DNA from: an uncultured Oscillospiraceae bacterium
Lineage (GTDB): Bacteria > Bacillota > Clostridia > Oscillospirales > Ruminococcaceae
Length of the DNA: 64,000 nucleotides
Direction: 5' to 3'
Assembly: GCA_934465295.1 (NCBI GenBank)
Contig: CAKSKU010000010.1
Coordinates: 1-64,000 of the forward strand
Made by a program: the position numbers and the translations under genes
Notes under the pieces: generated by a model
The model's input: only the letters and a program-made list of their open reading frames with translations
Databases searched by the model: none
What the model was told of the DNA's origin: nothing
In this document: positions 40,126-49,491 of the stretch, piece after piece
How the letters are laid out: each line of letters opens with the position of its first letter
Numbering within the stretch: the first letter of the stretch is position 1

Positions 40126-40695
40126 TCATTCTCCCTTTATCCGTGCTTCAAACTTGCGGAGCGCATCTGCACGGTGGCTGACCTTGTCCTTTTCCTCGGC
40201 GGAAATTTCCGCAAACGAACGATCGCCGTACATAAATATCGGGTCATAGCCGAAGCCGTTCGTACCTTTCTTTTCGTAACCGATCTTACCCTCGCAGGTT
40301 CCCTTTACGGTGAAGCTTTCGCCGTTTTCATCGATGTAGCATACAGCGCATACAAATCTTGCCGTGCGCTTTTCATCGGGAACGCCCTCCATTTTGGAAA
40401 GCACCTTTGCACAGCGTTTGCCCTCCTCGGCGTAACGTGCGGAGTAAATTCCCGGTTCGCCGCCGAGTGCGTCAACCTCCAGTCCGCTGTCGTCCGCGAT
40501 AACGGGGAGATGTGTTATATCGTAAGCTGCTTTTGCCTTTATATAAGCATTTTCCTCGAAAGTTGTTCCCGTTTCGTCCGCTTCGATATCTGCGCCGGCT
40601 TCAGACTGAGTGATGACCTCATATCCGAGCGGTTCAAGTATCTCACGGAACTCACGGAGCTTGTTTTTGTTGTTCGATGCAAGTATTATCTTCAT
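40126..40695 (-). CDS. rdgB: XTP/dITP diphosphatase (RdgB/HAM1)
   Basis: A 189-residue enzyme that removes deaminated purine triphosphates (dITP, XTP) from the nucleotide pool. ASNNKNKLREF at the N-terminus, TFEENAYIKAKAA, ADDSGLEVDALGGEPG and the C-terminal SHRADALRKF are the family blocks. Its start overlaps the ftsY stop as TAATG. Confidence 0.95.
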   Translation of the reverse strand: MKIILASNNKNKLREFREILEPLGYEVITQSEAGADIEADETGTTFEENAYIKAKAAYDITHLPVIADDSGLEVDALGGEPGIYSARYAEEGKRCAKVLSKMEGVPDEKRTARFVCAVCYIDENGESFTVKGTCEGKIGYEKKGTNGFGYDPIFMYGDRSFAEISAEEKDKVSHRADALRKFEARIKGE

Positions 40696-42059
40696 TATTC
40701 ATTATCCTCGCTGTCTTTTTTCTTTTTGCCGAATGTGATCTCTTTGAAGAGGAAGCCGAACTTGCCGTCTTTAAGGCTCTTCTTCTGCTCTGGTGCTTCC
40801 TCGGCAGGCTCTTCGCTTTCGGAGGTTGCTTCGCTTTCCGTTTCGGCTTCATCGGAAGTATCATCGGTTATTTCTTCATCGTCCGTTTCTGCTACTTCTT
40901 CGGGCGTTTCGTTTTCCTCTGCTTCCTCGGTGCTTTCTTCGGCTGTTTCTTCAAGCTCTTCCGCAGCATCGTCAACACTTATCTCATCGGTAATATCCTC
41001 GGAAAGAACGGGTTCGTTTCCGATTTCTTCCGCAGTTTCGGGAGCTTCGGTATTTTCAGCCGTTTCAGTTGCTTCAACAGTTTCCGCAGCTTCGTTTTCT
41101 TCCGGTGTTTCTTCATCTGTAAGACGCTCATAGTTATAATCGAAGTCTGTTTCATTATCGAAAAGAGCCTCGGCGAAGTCGTGGGCGTTGAACTCCTGCA
41201 GATCGTCAAGCTTTTCACCGACGCCGACAAGCTTTACCGGGATACCGAGTTCGTTGTGTATCGAAATGATGATGCCGCCCTTTGCGGTTCCGTCAAGCTT
41301 TGTGAGGACGATGCCCGTGATATCGGCAACTTCGCTGAAAAGCTTTGCCTGATTTACGGCGTTCTGTCCCGTTGTTGCATCGAGGACAAGGAGCGTTTCG
41401 AGCGAACAGCCTTCGCCCTGCTCATGAATGATGCGGCTGATCTTTCTCAGCTCGTCCATAAGATTTTTCTTGTTGTGAAGTCTGCCTGCGGTGTCGCAGA
41501 TAAGAACGTCAGTACCTCTTGCTTTGGCGGCTGTAACAGCATCAAAAACCACTGCGGCAGGGTCAGAACCCTCGGCGTGTTTTACGATGTCAACGCCTGC
41601 ACGTTCCGTCCATATCTGTAACTGCTCGATAGCGGCGGCACGGAAAGTATCGGCTGCGGCAACGAGGACCTTTTTGCCATCGTTCTTATACTTCGCCGCA
41701 AGCTTTCCTATGGTGGTGGTCTTGCCTGCGCCGTTCACGCCGATAACGAGAATGACGGACGGCGTTGTGGAGGTGTCGATCTTCTTATCCTCGCCGAGCA
41801 TTTCTTCAATGATATTTTTAAGCTCCGCTCTGGTTTCATCGGGAGTGGTGAGCTTTTTCGACTTCACCGCCGCACGGAGCTTTTCAACTATCGAAAGCGA
41901 AGTTTCAACGCCGATATCGCAGGTGATAAGAACTTCTTCAAGCTCGTCGAAAAAGTCATCGTCGAGCTGCTTGTGTGCGCCGAAAAGTGCGCCGATCTTG
42001 CTCATCATCGAGTCTTTGGTTTTCCTTACGCCCTCGGCGATCTTACTGAAAATGTTCAT
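40695..42059 (-). CDS. ftsY: Signal recognition particle receptor FtsY with acidic C-terminal extension
   Basis: A 454-residue GTPase that docks SRP-ribosome complexes at the membrane. The N and G domains are complete: GVNGAGKTTTIGKLA, DTFRAAAIEQL, DTAGRLHNK, TKLDGTAKGG and GVGEKLDDLQEF. After the G domain (about residue 313) comes about 115 residues dominated by Glu, Asp, Thr and Ala, then a basic tail (KSLKDGKFGFLFKEITFGKK). In E. coli the acidic domain is N-terminal. The start is ATG 42059 behind GAGGT. smc lies 34 bases upstream. Confidence 0.94.
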   Translation of the reverse strand: MNIFSKIAEGVRKTKDSMMSKIGALFGAHKQLDDDFFDELEEVLITCDIGVETSLSIVEKLRAAVKSKKLTTPDETRAELKNIIEEMLGEDKKIDTSTTPSVILVIGVNGAGKTTTIGKLAAKYKNDGKKVLVAAADTFRAAAIEQLQIWTERAGVDIVKHAEGSDPAAVVFDAVTAAKARGTDVLICDTAGRLHNKKNLMDELRKISRIIHEQGEGCSLETLLVLDATTGQNAVNQAKLFSEVADITGIVLTKLDGTAKGGIIISIHNELGIPVKLVGVGEKLDDLQEFNAHDFAEALFDNETDFDYNYERLTDEETPEENEAAETVEATETAENTEAPETAEEIGNEPVLSEDITDEISVDDAAEELEETAEESTEEAEENETPEEVAETDDEEITDDTSDEAETESEATSESEEPAEEAPEQKKSLKDGKFGFLFKEITFGKKKKDSEDNE

Positions 42060-42092
42060 ATTCAAGACCTCACTTTGATTTTGGTTTTGCTA

Positions 42093-45000
42093 TCAGTTTG
42101 CATCAACATTCTGCGGCGGCTGTTCAAGTCGGAGTATCTTTGAGATGCCCTTTTCCTGCATAGTTACGCCGTACATTACGTCTGCTTCGTCCATTGAACC
42201 TCGTCTGTGCGTTACGAGGATAAACTGCGTTGTATCGGTGAATTTGCGGAGATACTGCGCATACTTCGTAACGTTTATGTCATCGAGCGCCGCTTCGATC
42301 TCGTCAAGGATACAGAACGGCGCAGGCTTTATCTTAAGTATCGAGAAATAAATGCATATCGCAACGAATGCCTGCTCACCACCCGAAAGGAGCGAGAGGT
42401 TGTTGATGACCTTTCCCGGAGGTGCGACCTTTATTTCGATGCCCGATTCGAGAACGTCCTCGGGATCGGTGAGGGTAAGCTCCGCACGTCCGCCGCCGAA
42501 AAGCTCGACAAATATCTGCTTGAAGTTTTCGTTTATTTGGTTAAAGCTTTCGGAGAACTGTCTGCGCATCGTTTCGGTGAGTTCCTCGATAAGTCTTTCC
42601 AGTTCACGCTTTGAGCTTTCAACATCGTTGAGCTGTCCCGACATAAATTCGTATCGTTCCGACACCTCTTTATACTCTTCGATAGCGGCAACGTTAACAT
42701 TTCCGAGCGCACGGATCTTCTGCTTTATCTCCGCAAGGTCACGCTGGATCACGAGCAGATTTTCCACGGGCTTTGCAAGCTTCACCGCCTCGGAAAGATA
42801 CAGTTCATACTGCTCCGCCATATCTGCGATTATCTTGTCATAAGCACCCTGAACGGAGGTCTTGCGCTCTTCGAGCCTTGTCACCTCACGGCTGAATTTT
42901 TCCTTGCTGTCGTTCAGCTCACGAACCTGTCTGCGCTTTTCGTTAGACTTCTGCTCCATTGTATGGCTCTCGGAGCGAAGCTGTGCAATACGGTCGTTTA
43001 TTCCTGCGGCTTCGTCCTTTGCGCCCGAAAGCTTTGCATTGAGCGCTTCGATCTCAGCCTGCTTTTCTTCGATAAAACGATTCTTTTCATCGAGTTCGAC
43101 AACGAGCCTTGCGCTGCTGCTGCCTATCTCCTGCGACTGCGCTTCAAGGCGTGCTATCTCACCCTTTATCGCTTCGATATCCTTTGTTATCTCGGTCTCA
43201 CGAAGCTTTAATTCGGACATTTTTTCGGAAAGCGCTTCACGCTTTTCCTGCATCTGCCTGCGCTGTTCTTCGTTTTCGGAAACGCTCTTTTCCTTTTCGG
43301 CGATTTCGTTTTCGACCGACTTCAAAGCTTCTTCGGCTGCCTTTACAGCGGCTTCGCTCTCGGAAATTCGGTTTTTGAGCGCATTTTTCGCATCTTCCGA
43401 ACCCGAAAGCTGTTCCTCGTTCTGTGCGGTCATTACTTCGATACGTTTCAACTCCGATTCAAAGCGAATTTTATCCGCCGCAACAACGGAAAGCTCCTCC
43501 TTTGCGCCCTCGATGTCGAAACCGAGCTTGTCGGTCTCGCTTTTCAGCTTTTCAGCCGAGGTGCGAAGCTCGTTGAGCTTTTCCTGGAGCGCATTTTTCT
43601 CGTTGGTGAGCTTTTCAATGTCGTTCTTTCGTGTGAGAACTCCGCTCGACTTTGAGACCGAACCGCCCGTGAACGAACCGCCTGCGTTGATGACCTGACC
43701 GTCAAGCGTTACGATACGGAATTTGTAGCCGTACTTCTTTGCGATGAGCGTTCCGAGGTCGATATCCTCCGCAATAACTATTCGTCCGAGGAGCGAATTG
43801 TAAACGCCCTCAAATTTCGGGTCAAACTGCACAAGGTCAACTGCGAGCGCAACAAAGCCGTCACATCTGTCAAGACCGTTTTCGTTAAGGCGGTTTCCCC
43901 TGACGGAGGTTAGCGGCAGGAATGTTGCTCGTCCTGCTTTTGTCTCCTGCAAAAGTCGGATCCCACGCTTTGCGATATCCTCATTTTCGACAACGATGTT
44001 CTGCAAAGCACCGCCCATTGCGGTCTCGATCGCAACGCTGTACTTTGAGTCAACCTTGATAAGCTGTGCGGCAGAGCCGTAAACCCCGCTCAGCTGTCCC
44101 GACTTTGAAGCTTTGAGTATCTGCTTTACCGAGTGCGCAAAGCCCTCCATGCTGTTTTCAAGGTCGGCGAGCATACGAATTCGCTGATCCTTGTCACGGA
44201 TAGCGAAGTTCATCTCTTCGAGCTGTTTTTTCGCCGCTTCGAGCTTCTCTTTTCGTGCGGCATAAAGCTTTGAGATACCGCCGATACGGTTGTTCAGTTC
44301 CTCGGTCTTTTCCTCGATGAGTGCAAGACCGTCAGTACATTCGCCTTTCTCACGCTTCAGATCTTCGAGTGCGGAGCGGAGCGTTTCTTCCCTGCTGTCG
44401 GCGGATTCGAGCTGTGCTTTCATATCCTCGGCGTTCTGTTTGCCCGTTGAGATGGAGACGCCGTATTCGGACTGCTTTATATATAATTTGTTGAGTTCGT
44501 TCTGGACTTGTGCCGACTTGCTGTCGAAGCTGTCTTTTTCGGAGGAAGCCTTTGAAAGCTCCTCGCTGACGGTGACATAATCTGTGCGTGTCTGTTCGAG
44601 TTCAACCTCGGCATTTTTTATTGCGGCAAGCTTTTCTTCGGTAGCCTTGCGGTTTTCTTCGCCCGTATTTTCGGAGAGTGCCTGCTGCTTTTTTATTTCG
44701 TCGATATCATCGTTTGCGTGGCGAATTTCATTCTCGCAAACGGCGATATCGGAATGTATCTGCGTGTTTGCACGTTCCGATTCGAGTATGCGGTTTCGCA
44801 GCTCTTCCGTGCGGAGAATGTTCTCCTGCATATTTTCGGAAAGCTGTGTAAGCTCTTCTTCCAGCCTTGAAATATCGGCTTCAACGCCGTTATATTCGTT
44901 CGTGCTGATAAGGAGCTTGTCGGAAATTTCGTCAAGATTTTTCTTAAGGTCGTCAAGCTGACGAACCCAGACTGTGATCTCGAGCGACTTTTTTGTTTCG

Positions 45001-45656
45001 GAATATTCGATGAATTTTTCCGCTTTTTCCGACTGTATGCGGAGCGGCTCAACTCTGCTTTCGAGTTCGCCGATGATATCACGCAGACGGAGGATATTGT
45101 CCTGCGCAGCGGCAAGCTTTCGCTCTGCCTCGGCTTTTTTATAGCGGAATTTCGATATTCCTGCGGCTTCCTCAAAGATTTCACGGCGTTCGCCCGACTT
45201 TGCGGAAACTATCTCGGCAACACGTCCCTGACCGATTATCGAATAGCCGTCACGTCCGAGACCCGTGTCCATAAAAAGCTCGCAGATATCCTTTAAACGC
45301 ACCTGTGCGCCGTTTATCATATACTCGCTTTCGCCGCTGCGGTAAAGCTTTCTCGTTACCGAGACCTGCTCGGACGGTATCTGTAAAATTCCCCTGTTGT
45401 TGATGATGTTGAGCGTTACCGATGCAAAGCCCATAGGCTTGCGGAACTGCGTACCAGAGAAGATAACGTCCTCCATTTTTCCGCCTCGGAGCGTCTTTGA
45501 GGACTGCTCGCCGAGCACCCAGCGCACAGCATCGCCGATATTCGATTTTCCGCTTCCGTTAGGGCCGACTACCGCCGTTATACCCTTGTCAAAGGTAAGC
45601 TTTATCTTATCGGGAAAGGACTTAAAGCCCTGTAATTCCAATGATTCGAGATACAT
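42093..45656 (-). CDS. smc: Chromosome segregation protein SMC
   Basis: A 1187-residue ATPase of the condensin complex that organises and segregates the chromosome. The N-terminal head has Walker A (GPNGSGKSN), two long coiled-coil arms (about 170-500 and 680-1020) enclose a hinge, and the C-terminal head has the ABC signature (LSGGEQA) and Walker B (FCILDEIEAALDD). The length is standard. Its partners ScpA and ScpB are not in the window. It lies between the radical SAM gene and ftsY, as in other Clostridia. Confidence 0.97.
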   Translation of the reverse strand: MYLESLELQGFKSFPDKIKLTFDKGITAVVGPNGSGKSNIGDAVRWVLGEQSSKTLRGGKMEDVIFSGTQFRKPMGFASVTLNIINNRGILQIPSEQVSVTRKLYRSGESEYMINGAQVRLKDICELFMDTGLGRDGYSIIGQGRVAEIVSAKSGERREIFEEAAGISKFRYKKAEAERKLAAAQDNILRLRDIIGELESRVEPLRIQSEKAEKFIEYSETKKSLEITVWVRQLDDLKKNLDEISDKLLISTNEYNGVEADISRLEEELTQLSENMQENILRTEELRNRILESERANTQIHSDIAVCENEIRHANDDIDEIKKQQALSENTGEENRKATEEKLAAIKNAEVELEQTRTDYVTVSEELSKASSEKDSFDSKSAQVQNELNKLYIKQSEYGVSISTGKQNAEDMKAQLESADSREETLRSALEDLKREKGECTDGLALIEEKTEELNNRIGGISKLYAARKEKLEAAKKQLEEMNFAIRDKDQRIRMLADLENSMEGFAHSVKQILKASKSGQLSGVYGSAAQLIKVDSKYSVAIETAMGGALQNIVVENEDIAKRGIRLLQETKAGRATFLPLTSVRGNRLNENGLDRCDGFVALAVDLVQFDPKFEGVYNSLLGRIVIAEDIDLGTLIAKKYGYKFRIVTLDGQVINAGGSFTGGSVSKSSGVLTRKNDIEKLTNEKNALQEKLNELRTSAEKLKSETDKLGFDIEGAKEELSVVAADKIRFESELKRIEVMTAQNEEQLSGSEDAKNALKNRISESEAAVKAAEEALKSVENEIAEKEKSVSENEEQRRQMQEKREALSEKMSELKLRETEITKDIEAIKGEIARLEAQSQEIGSSSARLVVELDEKNRFIEEKQAEIEALNAKLSGAKDEAAGINDRIAQLRSESHTMEQKSNEKRRQVRELNDSKEKFSREVTRLEERKTSVQGAYDKIIADMAEQYELYLSEAVKLAKPVENLLVIQRDLAEIKQKIRALGNVNVAAIEEYKEVSERYEFMSGQLNDVESSKRELERLIEELTETMRRQFSESFNQINENFKQIFVELFGGGRAELTLTDPEDVLESGIEIKVAPPGKVINNLSLLSGGEQAFVAICIYFSILKIKPAPFCILDEIEAALDDINVTKYAQYLRKFTDTTQFILVTHRRGSMDEADVMYGVTMQEKGISKILRLEQPPQNVDAN

Positions 45657-45674
45657 TTATATGCTCCGTTTCAT

Positions 45675-46667
45675 TTATATTTTCTTTATGCGTATATCGA
45701 AAAGTTTTTCAATGCTCTTATCCGCTGTTATTTTTATATCAAAGCCCTGTTTTCTGAAATATTCAGTGTTGCATTTTTTCTGTCCGACAGCCATGCTGAC
45801 GGCTTTCGGCGAGACAAAGACCTCGTACCTGCCCTTTTCACCGAGCCGGTTTTCGATAGCCTTTCGGAAGCGTATGCCAAGGCAGATCTCACGCATTGCA
45901 GGGTGATAATATCCCCCGACAGCCTGACCCTCGACATTTTCCGAAGCATGAAGCCCGAGCCTTATTATCCTTATGCCTCTCTGCTCGAACATTTCCATAA
46001 GCCTTGCGCAAAGTTCCGCTTCTTCATCGAACGGAACGGGGCCATATACCCCACTCTGATATAAGTCGGCAAGCTTAGTTCCGCCAAGTATCACAGTTGG
46101 GTATATCCTCACCGTTGCAGGAGAAAGCTTTATCAGCTCCTCCGCAGTATAAATGTCGTCCTCGGGCGAAGCACCGTAAAGCCCAGTCATCATCTGCAAG
46201 CCGAGTTCAAAGCCGTACTCTTTTATAAGCTTTGAGGCGTTCCGAACATCGTCCGCAGTGTGTCCCCGATCGTTCATCGCAAGAATATCGTCACGCATCG
46301 ACTGCGCACCGAGTTCTATTGCGGTGACATTGTATTTTTTCAATATATCAAGCACTTCGCAGTCGATCTTGTCGGGGCGGGTCGAAACTCTTATCCCGAT
46401 AAGACCGTATTCCTTTATAAAGGGCTGTGCGGCTTCGAGCAGGGAGATCATATATCCCCTTTCGACTGCCGTAAAGCTTCCGCCGAAAAATGCTATTTCC
46501 GTTTCGTGCGGAGCTTTAAGCTTCGGGCAGGCTTCTTCGAGAATTTTCGTTACAGCTTCCGCATCGGGCGGTTCTTCCGTGCTGCTTATCGTGCGCTGAT
46601 TGCAGAACGAGCAGCAGTTCGGGCAGCCTTTATGCGGAATGAAAATTGAGATATTGCTGTGCGTCAT
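45675..46667 (-). CDS. Elp3-like radical SAM protein
   Basis: A 330-residue radical SAM protein. The Fe-S motif is CPNCCSFC (Cys15, 19 and 22 in CxxxCxxC spacing), followed by FFGGSFTAVE and later blocks (ELGAQSMRDDILAMNDRGH, GLQMMTGLYG) shared with the Elp3 radical SAM domain. It has no acetyltransferase domain. The family is regularly found between rnc and smc in Clostridia; its substrate is unknown. It overlaps rnc by four bases. Confidence 0.9.
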   Translation of the reverse strand: MTHSNISIFIPHKGCPNCCSFCNQRTISSTEEPPDAEAVTKILEEACPKLKAPHETEIAFFGGSFTAVERGYMISLLEAAQPFIKEYGLIGIRVSTRPDKIDCEVLDILKKYNVTAIELGAQSMRDDILAMNDRGHTADDVRNASKLIKEYGFELGLQMMTGLYGASPEDDIYTAEELIKLSPATVRIYPTVILGGTKLADLYQSGVYGPVPFDEEAELCARLMEMFEQRGIRIIRLGLHASENVEGQAVGGYYHPAMREICLGIRFRKAIENRLGEKGRYEVFVSPKAVSMAVGQKKCNTEYFRKQGFDIKITADKSIEKLFDIRIKKI

Positions 46668-47350
46668 ACCTTATAGCCCATAAGCTCGAGAGCCTCTTTC
46701 GCAGCCATCTGTTCAGCCTGCTTTTTGCTGTGACCCTCGCCCGTTCCGATGACGTTCGAGTTGAGCATTACCTGAATTACGAACACACGGTTATGGTCGG
46801 GGCCCGTCTGCGATTTGAGGAAGTATTCTACCTTTTCCTCACGGTTGCGCTGGATGACTTCCTGTAAAATGGTCTTGTAGTCGCCGTTGGAGCGATTTCT
46901 GTACCTGTCGATATCCTCGGGCATAAAGCCGAGGACGTACTTTCTCGCCTCGTCAAGTCCGCCATCAAGGAAAACTGCCGCAATGACAGCTTCAAAAGCA
47001 TCGGAAACGATAGACGGGCGTTCTCTGCCGCCGCTGTTTTCCTCACCCTTTCCGAGGAGGATATGCTGACCGAGGTCTATCTTCTTCGAGAATTCAAAGA
47101 GTGCAGTCTCGCAGACGAGCGACGCTCTTATCTTCGTAAGGTCGCCCTCGGGAAGATGCTTGAAGTGCTTGAAAAGATACTCCGAAACGACTATCGAAAG
47201 CACGCTGTCGCCGAGAAATTCAAGGCGTTCGTTCGAGTTGCGTGAGTTCTTGAACTCGTTTGCATAGCTTGAATGGGAGAGAGCTTCGTGGAGAAGCTCC
47301 TTATTTTTGAATGTATATCCTATCTTTTTTTCAAACTCCGAAAAATCCAT
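46664..47350 (-). CDS. rnc: Ribonuclease III
   Basis: A 228-residue double-strand RNA endonuclease for rRNA processing and RNA decay. The catalytic signature NERLEFLGDSVLSIVVSEYL lies near residue 40 and a double-strand RNA-binding domain occupies the last 70 residues (DYKTILQEVIQRN to KEALELM). The acpP gene that often precedes rnc is absent; a perfect hairpin lies in the 70-base gap to plsX. Confidence 0.97.
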   Translation of the reverse strand: MDFSEFEKKIGYTFKNKELLHEALSHSSYANEFKNSRNSNERLEFLGDSVLSIVVSEYLFKHFKHLPEGDLTKIRASLVCETALFEFSKKIDLGQHILLGKGEENSGGRERPSIVSDAFEAVIAAVFLDGGLDEARKYVLGFMPEDIDRYRNRSNGDYKTILQEVIQRNREEKVEYFLKSQTGPDHNRVFVIQVMLNSNVIGTGEGHSKKQAEQMAAKEALELMGYKV

Positions 47351-47370
47351 TTTTGTGCAGTCCTTTCCGA

Positions 47371-47393
47371 TCGAACTTCGCTTAAAAGTTCGA
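47371..47393 (-). other. Hairpin upstream of rnc
   Basis: TCGAACTT (47371-47378) and AAGTTCGA (47386-47393) form an eight-pair perfect stem with a seven-base loop in the plsX-rnc gap. It is not followed by a clear T run on the minus strand. It may be an RNA processing site, possibly for RNase III itself; this is inference. Confidence 0.4.
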
Positions 47394-47420
47394 CCTTTAG
47401 TTTGAAAATAAATATGTATT

Positions 47421-48428
47421 TTATTCAGCCGAATCTGTTTTCAGCTTTTCTATCGAGCGTGAAATTTCGCCGATAACATCGCCATCAACGCAGTTCTTAG
47501 CCTGACGTATAGCGTTGTAGAAAGCCTTTGCGTCCGAGCTGCCGTGAGCCTTTATGACAGGCTTGGAAATGCCCATGAGAACAGCTCCGCCGACCTCGGA
47601 ATAGTCGAGCTTTTTCTTGAATGCGGCGACTTCTTTTTTGAGGAGGAGATACGCTATCTTTCCGCCGAGTCCGCCGAGGAACATCCCTTTGAGCGTATGT
47701 GCGAAATATGAACCCATACCCTCATAAAGCTTCAGTGCAACATTGCCCGTGAAGCCGTCCGAAACTGCGACCTGACAAACGCCGAGAGGGATATCTCTTG
47801 CTTCAAGATTTCCGTAAAAATTGACGGGGGCTTTTTTGAGAAGAGCATAGGCTTCCTTATCCATTTCTCTGCCCTTTGTGTCCTCTGCGCCGACGTTGAT
47901 AAGTCCTACCTTCGGTGATTTCACGCCGAGAACTTTTTCCATATAGCAGCTTCCCATAATGCCGAACTGAACGAGTGCTTCGGGTCGGCATTCAACGTTT
48001 GCACCTGCATCAATGAGCATCATATAGCCCTCGTCCGTGGGCATTATCGGTGCAAGTGCGGCTCTCTTTATGCCTTTGAGACGCTTTGCGATGAAGGTTG
48101 CACCAACAACGAGTGCGCCCGTACTGCCTGCGGAAACGAAAGCATCTCCCTCGCCGTCCGCAAGTGCTTTAAGTCCTATTGCCATTGAACAGCCTGCGTG
48201 TTCTTTCAGAATAGAGGTAGGTTCTTCGTGAATGTCGATGACCTCCTCCGTATGCATTACCGAAATTCTGTTGAGTGAAATATTGTTTGCCGAAGCAAAG
48301 CTTTTTATCTTGCTTTCATCGCCCGTGAGAACGATGTCAACATCAAGCTTTTCAACAGCCATTGCTGCGCCCTTGATGACCTCGTCGGGTGAGTGATCTC
48401 CGCCAAATGCGTCAACGATTATTTTCAT
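47421..48428 (-). CDS. plsX: Phosphate acyltransferase PlsX
   Basis: A 335-residue enzyme that makes acyl-phosphate from acyl-ACP in phospholipid synthesis. The N-terminal MKIIVDAFGGDHSPDEVIKG is diagnostic, and GSTGALVVGATFIAKRLKGI and DGFTGNVALK are conserved. It is upstream of rnc, with no acpP between. Its gene follows two YcxB-like membrane protein genes. Confidence 0.96.
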   Translation of the reverse strand: MKIIVDAFGGDHSPDEVIKGAAMAVEKLDVDIVLTGDESKIKSFASANNISLNRISVMHTEEVIDIHEEPTSILKEHAGCSMAIGLKALADGEGDAFVSAGSTGALVVGATFIAKRLKGIKRAALAPIMPTDEGYMMLIDAGANVECRPEALVQFGIMGSCYMEKVLGVKSPKVGLINVGAEDTKGREMDKEAYALLKKAPVNFYGNLEARDIPLGVCQVAVSDGFTGNVALKLYEGMGSYFAHTLKGMFLGGLGGKIAYLLLKKEVAAFKKKLDYSEVGGAVLMGISKPVIKAHGSSDAKAFYNAIRQAKNCVDGDVIGEISRSIEKLKTDSAE

Positions 48429-48432
48429 TGCA

Positions 48433-48921
48433 TTATCTCCTCTTGATCTTTTCGTTTAAAAATTTTATAAATCCATTGTCGGTCTTTTCGCTTTTCGGAA
48501 TAACATACTCCGTGCCGTTTTCCGTGCTGATGATGAAGTGACCTTTTGTGCTTCGATACCCGTTCAGCTTTTCATAAGGAAAAAAAGCCGCAAAGCTTTC
48601 TTCGCATACAAGAAAACCGTCCGTGTAGAATTCATAAAGTCTTGTTCTTTCACCATTTTCGGAAAACGCTTTCTGAGCTGAGCGTTTTATTCCCGAAAGC
48701 GAAAATATTCCCGACAAAATTGTCCATGCCGATATTATCGTGATAAGAAAATATCCTGCGACTGCCGAAAGCACCGCTATAACGAATGCGGCCGCTGTTA
48801 CAGCCGTCCCGAACCGTGCCGCCGACCTTTTTTCGCATAATATCTCGTCAAGTCCATACTCCGTTTCAAGGCTGTAAACCGCAGGTGCGGCGTTTTTGAG
48901 CTTTATTCCGACATTTCCCAT
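48433..48921 (-). CDS. YcxB-like membrane protein 1
   Basis: A 162-residue protein with a cytoplasmic N-terminus, two hydrophobic segments (about 38-75) and a C-terminal beta-rich part (YEFYTDGFLVCEESFAAFFPY, then YVIPKSE). This resembles the YcxB-like fold, and the IPKSE motif is shared with the neighbouring gene, so the two are distant paralogues. Function unknown. It lies five bases before plsX and 12 after its paralogue. Confidence 0.65.
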   Translation of the reverse strand: MGNVGIKLKNAAPAVYSLETEYGLDEILCEKRSAARFGTAVTAAAFVIAVLSAVAGYFLITIISAWTILSGIFSLSGIKRSAQKAFSENGERTRLYEFYTDGFLVCEESFAAFFPYEKLNGYRSTKGHFIISTENGTEYVIPKSEKTDNGFIKFLNEKIKRR

Positions 48922-48933
48922 AAGCCGCCCTCC

Positions 48934-49491
48934 TTATATGGTCTTAACGGTGAATTTTCTGCCGAGCTTGTTTTCCATGACCGCCCGAAGGAGCTTTTTC
49001 TGCTCGTCGGAAAGCTCACTCTTTGGAATAAGATAGGTTTTTCCGTCATTGCGGAACAGCATAACTTCGAGCGTGTTCTCAACGCCCCTCACGATGCGTT
49101 CATAGCTTTCGTTAACGCCCTCATACTCACTCGCAAACGTGAAATGGTGGCGGTAAAAATTATATGTGCAGTTTCCGCTGCCGTTGGGAGCTTTGCAAAC
49201 CGTTCTGCTGACCTTTTGTGCATTCAGAAACACTTCAAGCGCAATAAGAAGTGCAAATACAACATATGAGACCGCAAGCATCGGCTGACCTGCCGCAATT
49301 GCAACAAGAACTATCTGCAAAACGATAAGCACGGCAAGTATCGCACCTATCACCGCAAAAATATAAGTTCCGCCGCTTTTGAAAAGCATCGTCTGTTCAA
49401 GCTGCTTAAAGTCCTTTTCGCCGCAGTTCACGGTAAAGCTGACGATCGGCTCTTTGCCCTTATCATCGGGAAATTCAAAGGAAACGTTCAT
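48934..49491 (-). CDS. YcxB-like membrane protein 2
   Basis: A 185-residue protein with two hydrophobic segments (about 43-85) and a C-terminal part with YNFYRHHFTFASEYEG and LIPKSELSDEQ, as in YcxB-family proteins. It overlaps trmFO by ATGA. Function unknown; it may form a membrane pair with the neighbour at 48433. Confidence 0.7.
   Translation of the reverse strand: MNVSFEFPDDKGKEPIVSFTVNCGEKDFKQLEQTMLFKSGGTYIFAVIGAILAVLIVLQIVLVAIAAGQPMLAVSYVVFALLIALEVFLNAQKVSRTVCKAPNGSGNCTYNFYRHHFTFASEYEGVNESYERIVRGVENTLEVMLFRNDGKTYLIPKSELSDEQKKLLRAVMENKLGRKFTVKTI

Noticed and set aside
42862..43698. A 278-codon Ser/Phe-rich plus-strand frame inside smc
   Set aside because: Antisense to the coiled-coil region of smc; composition reflects Glu and Lys codons read backwards.
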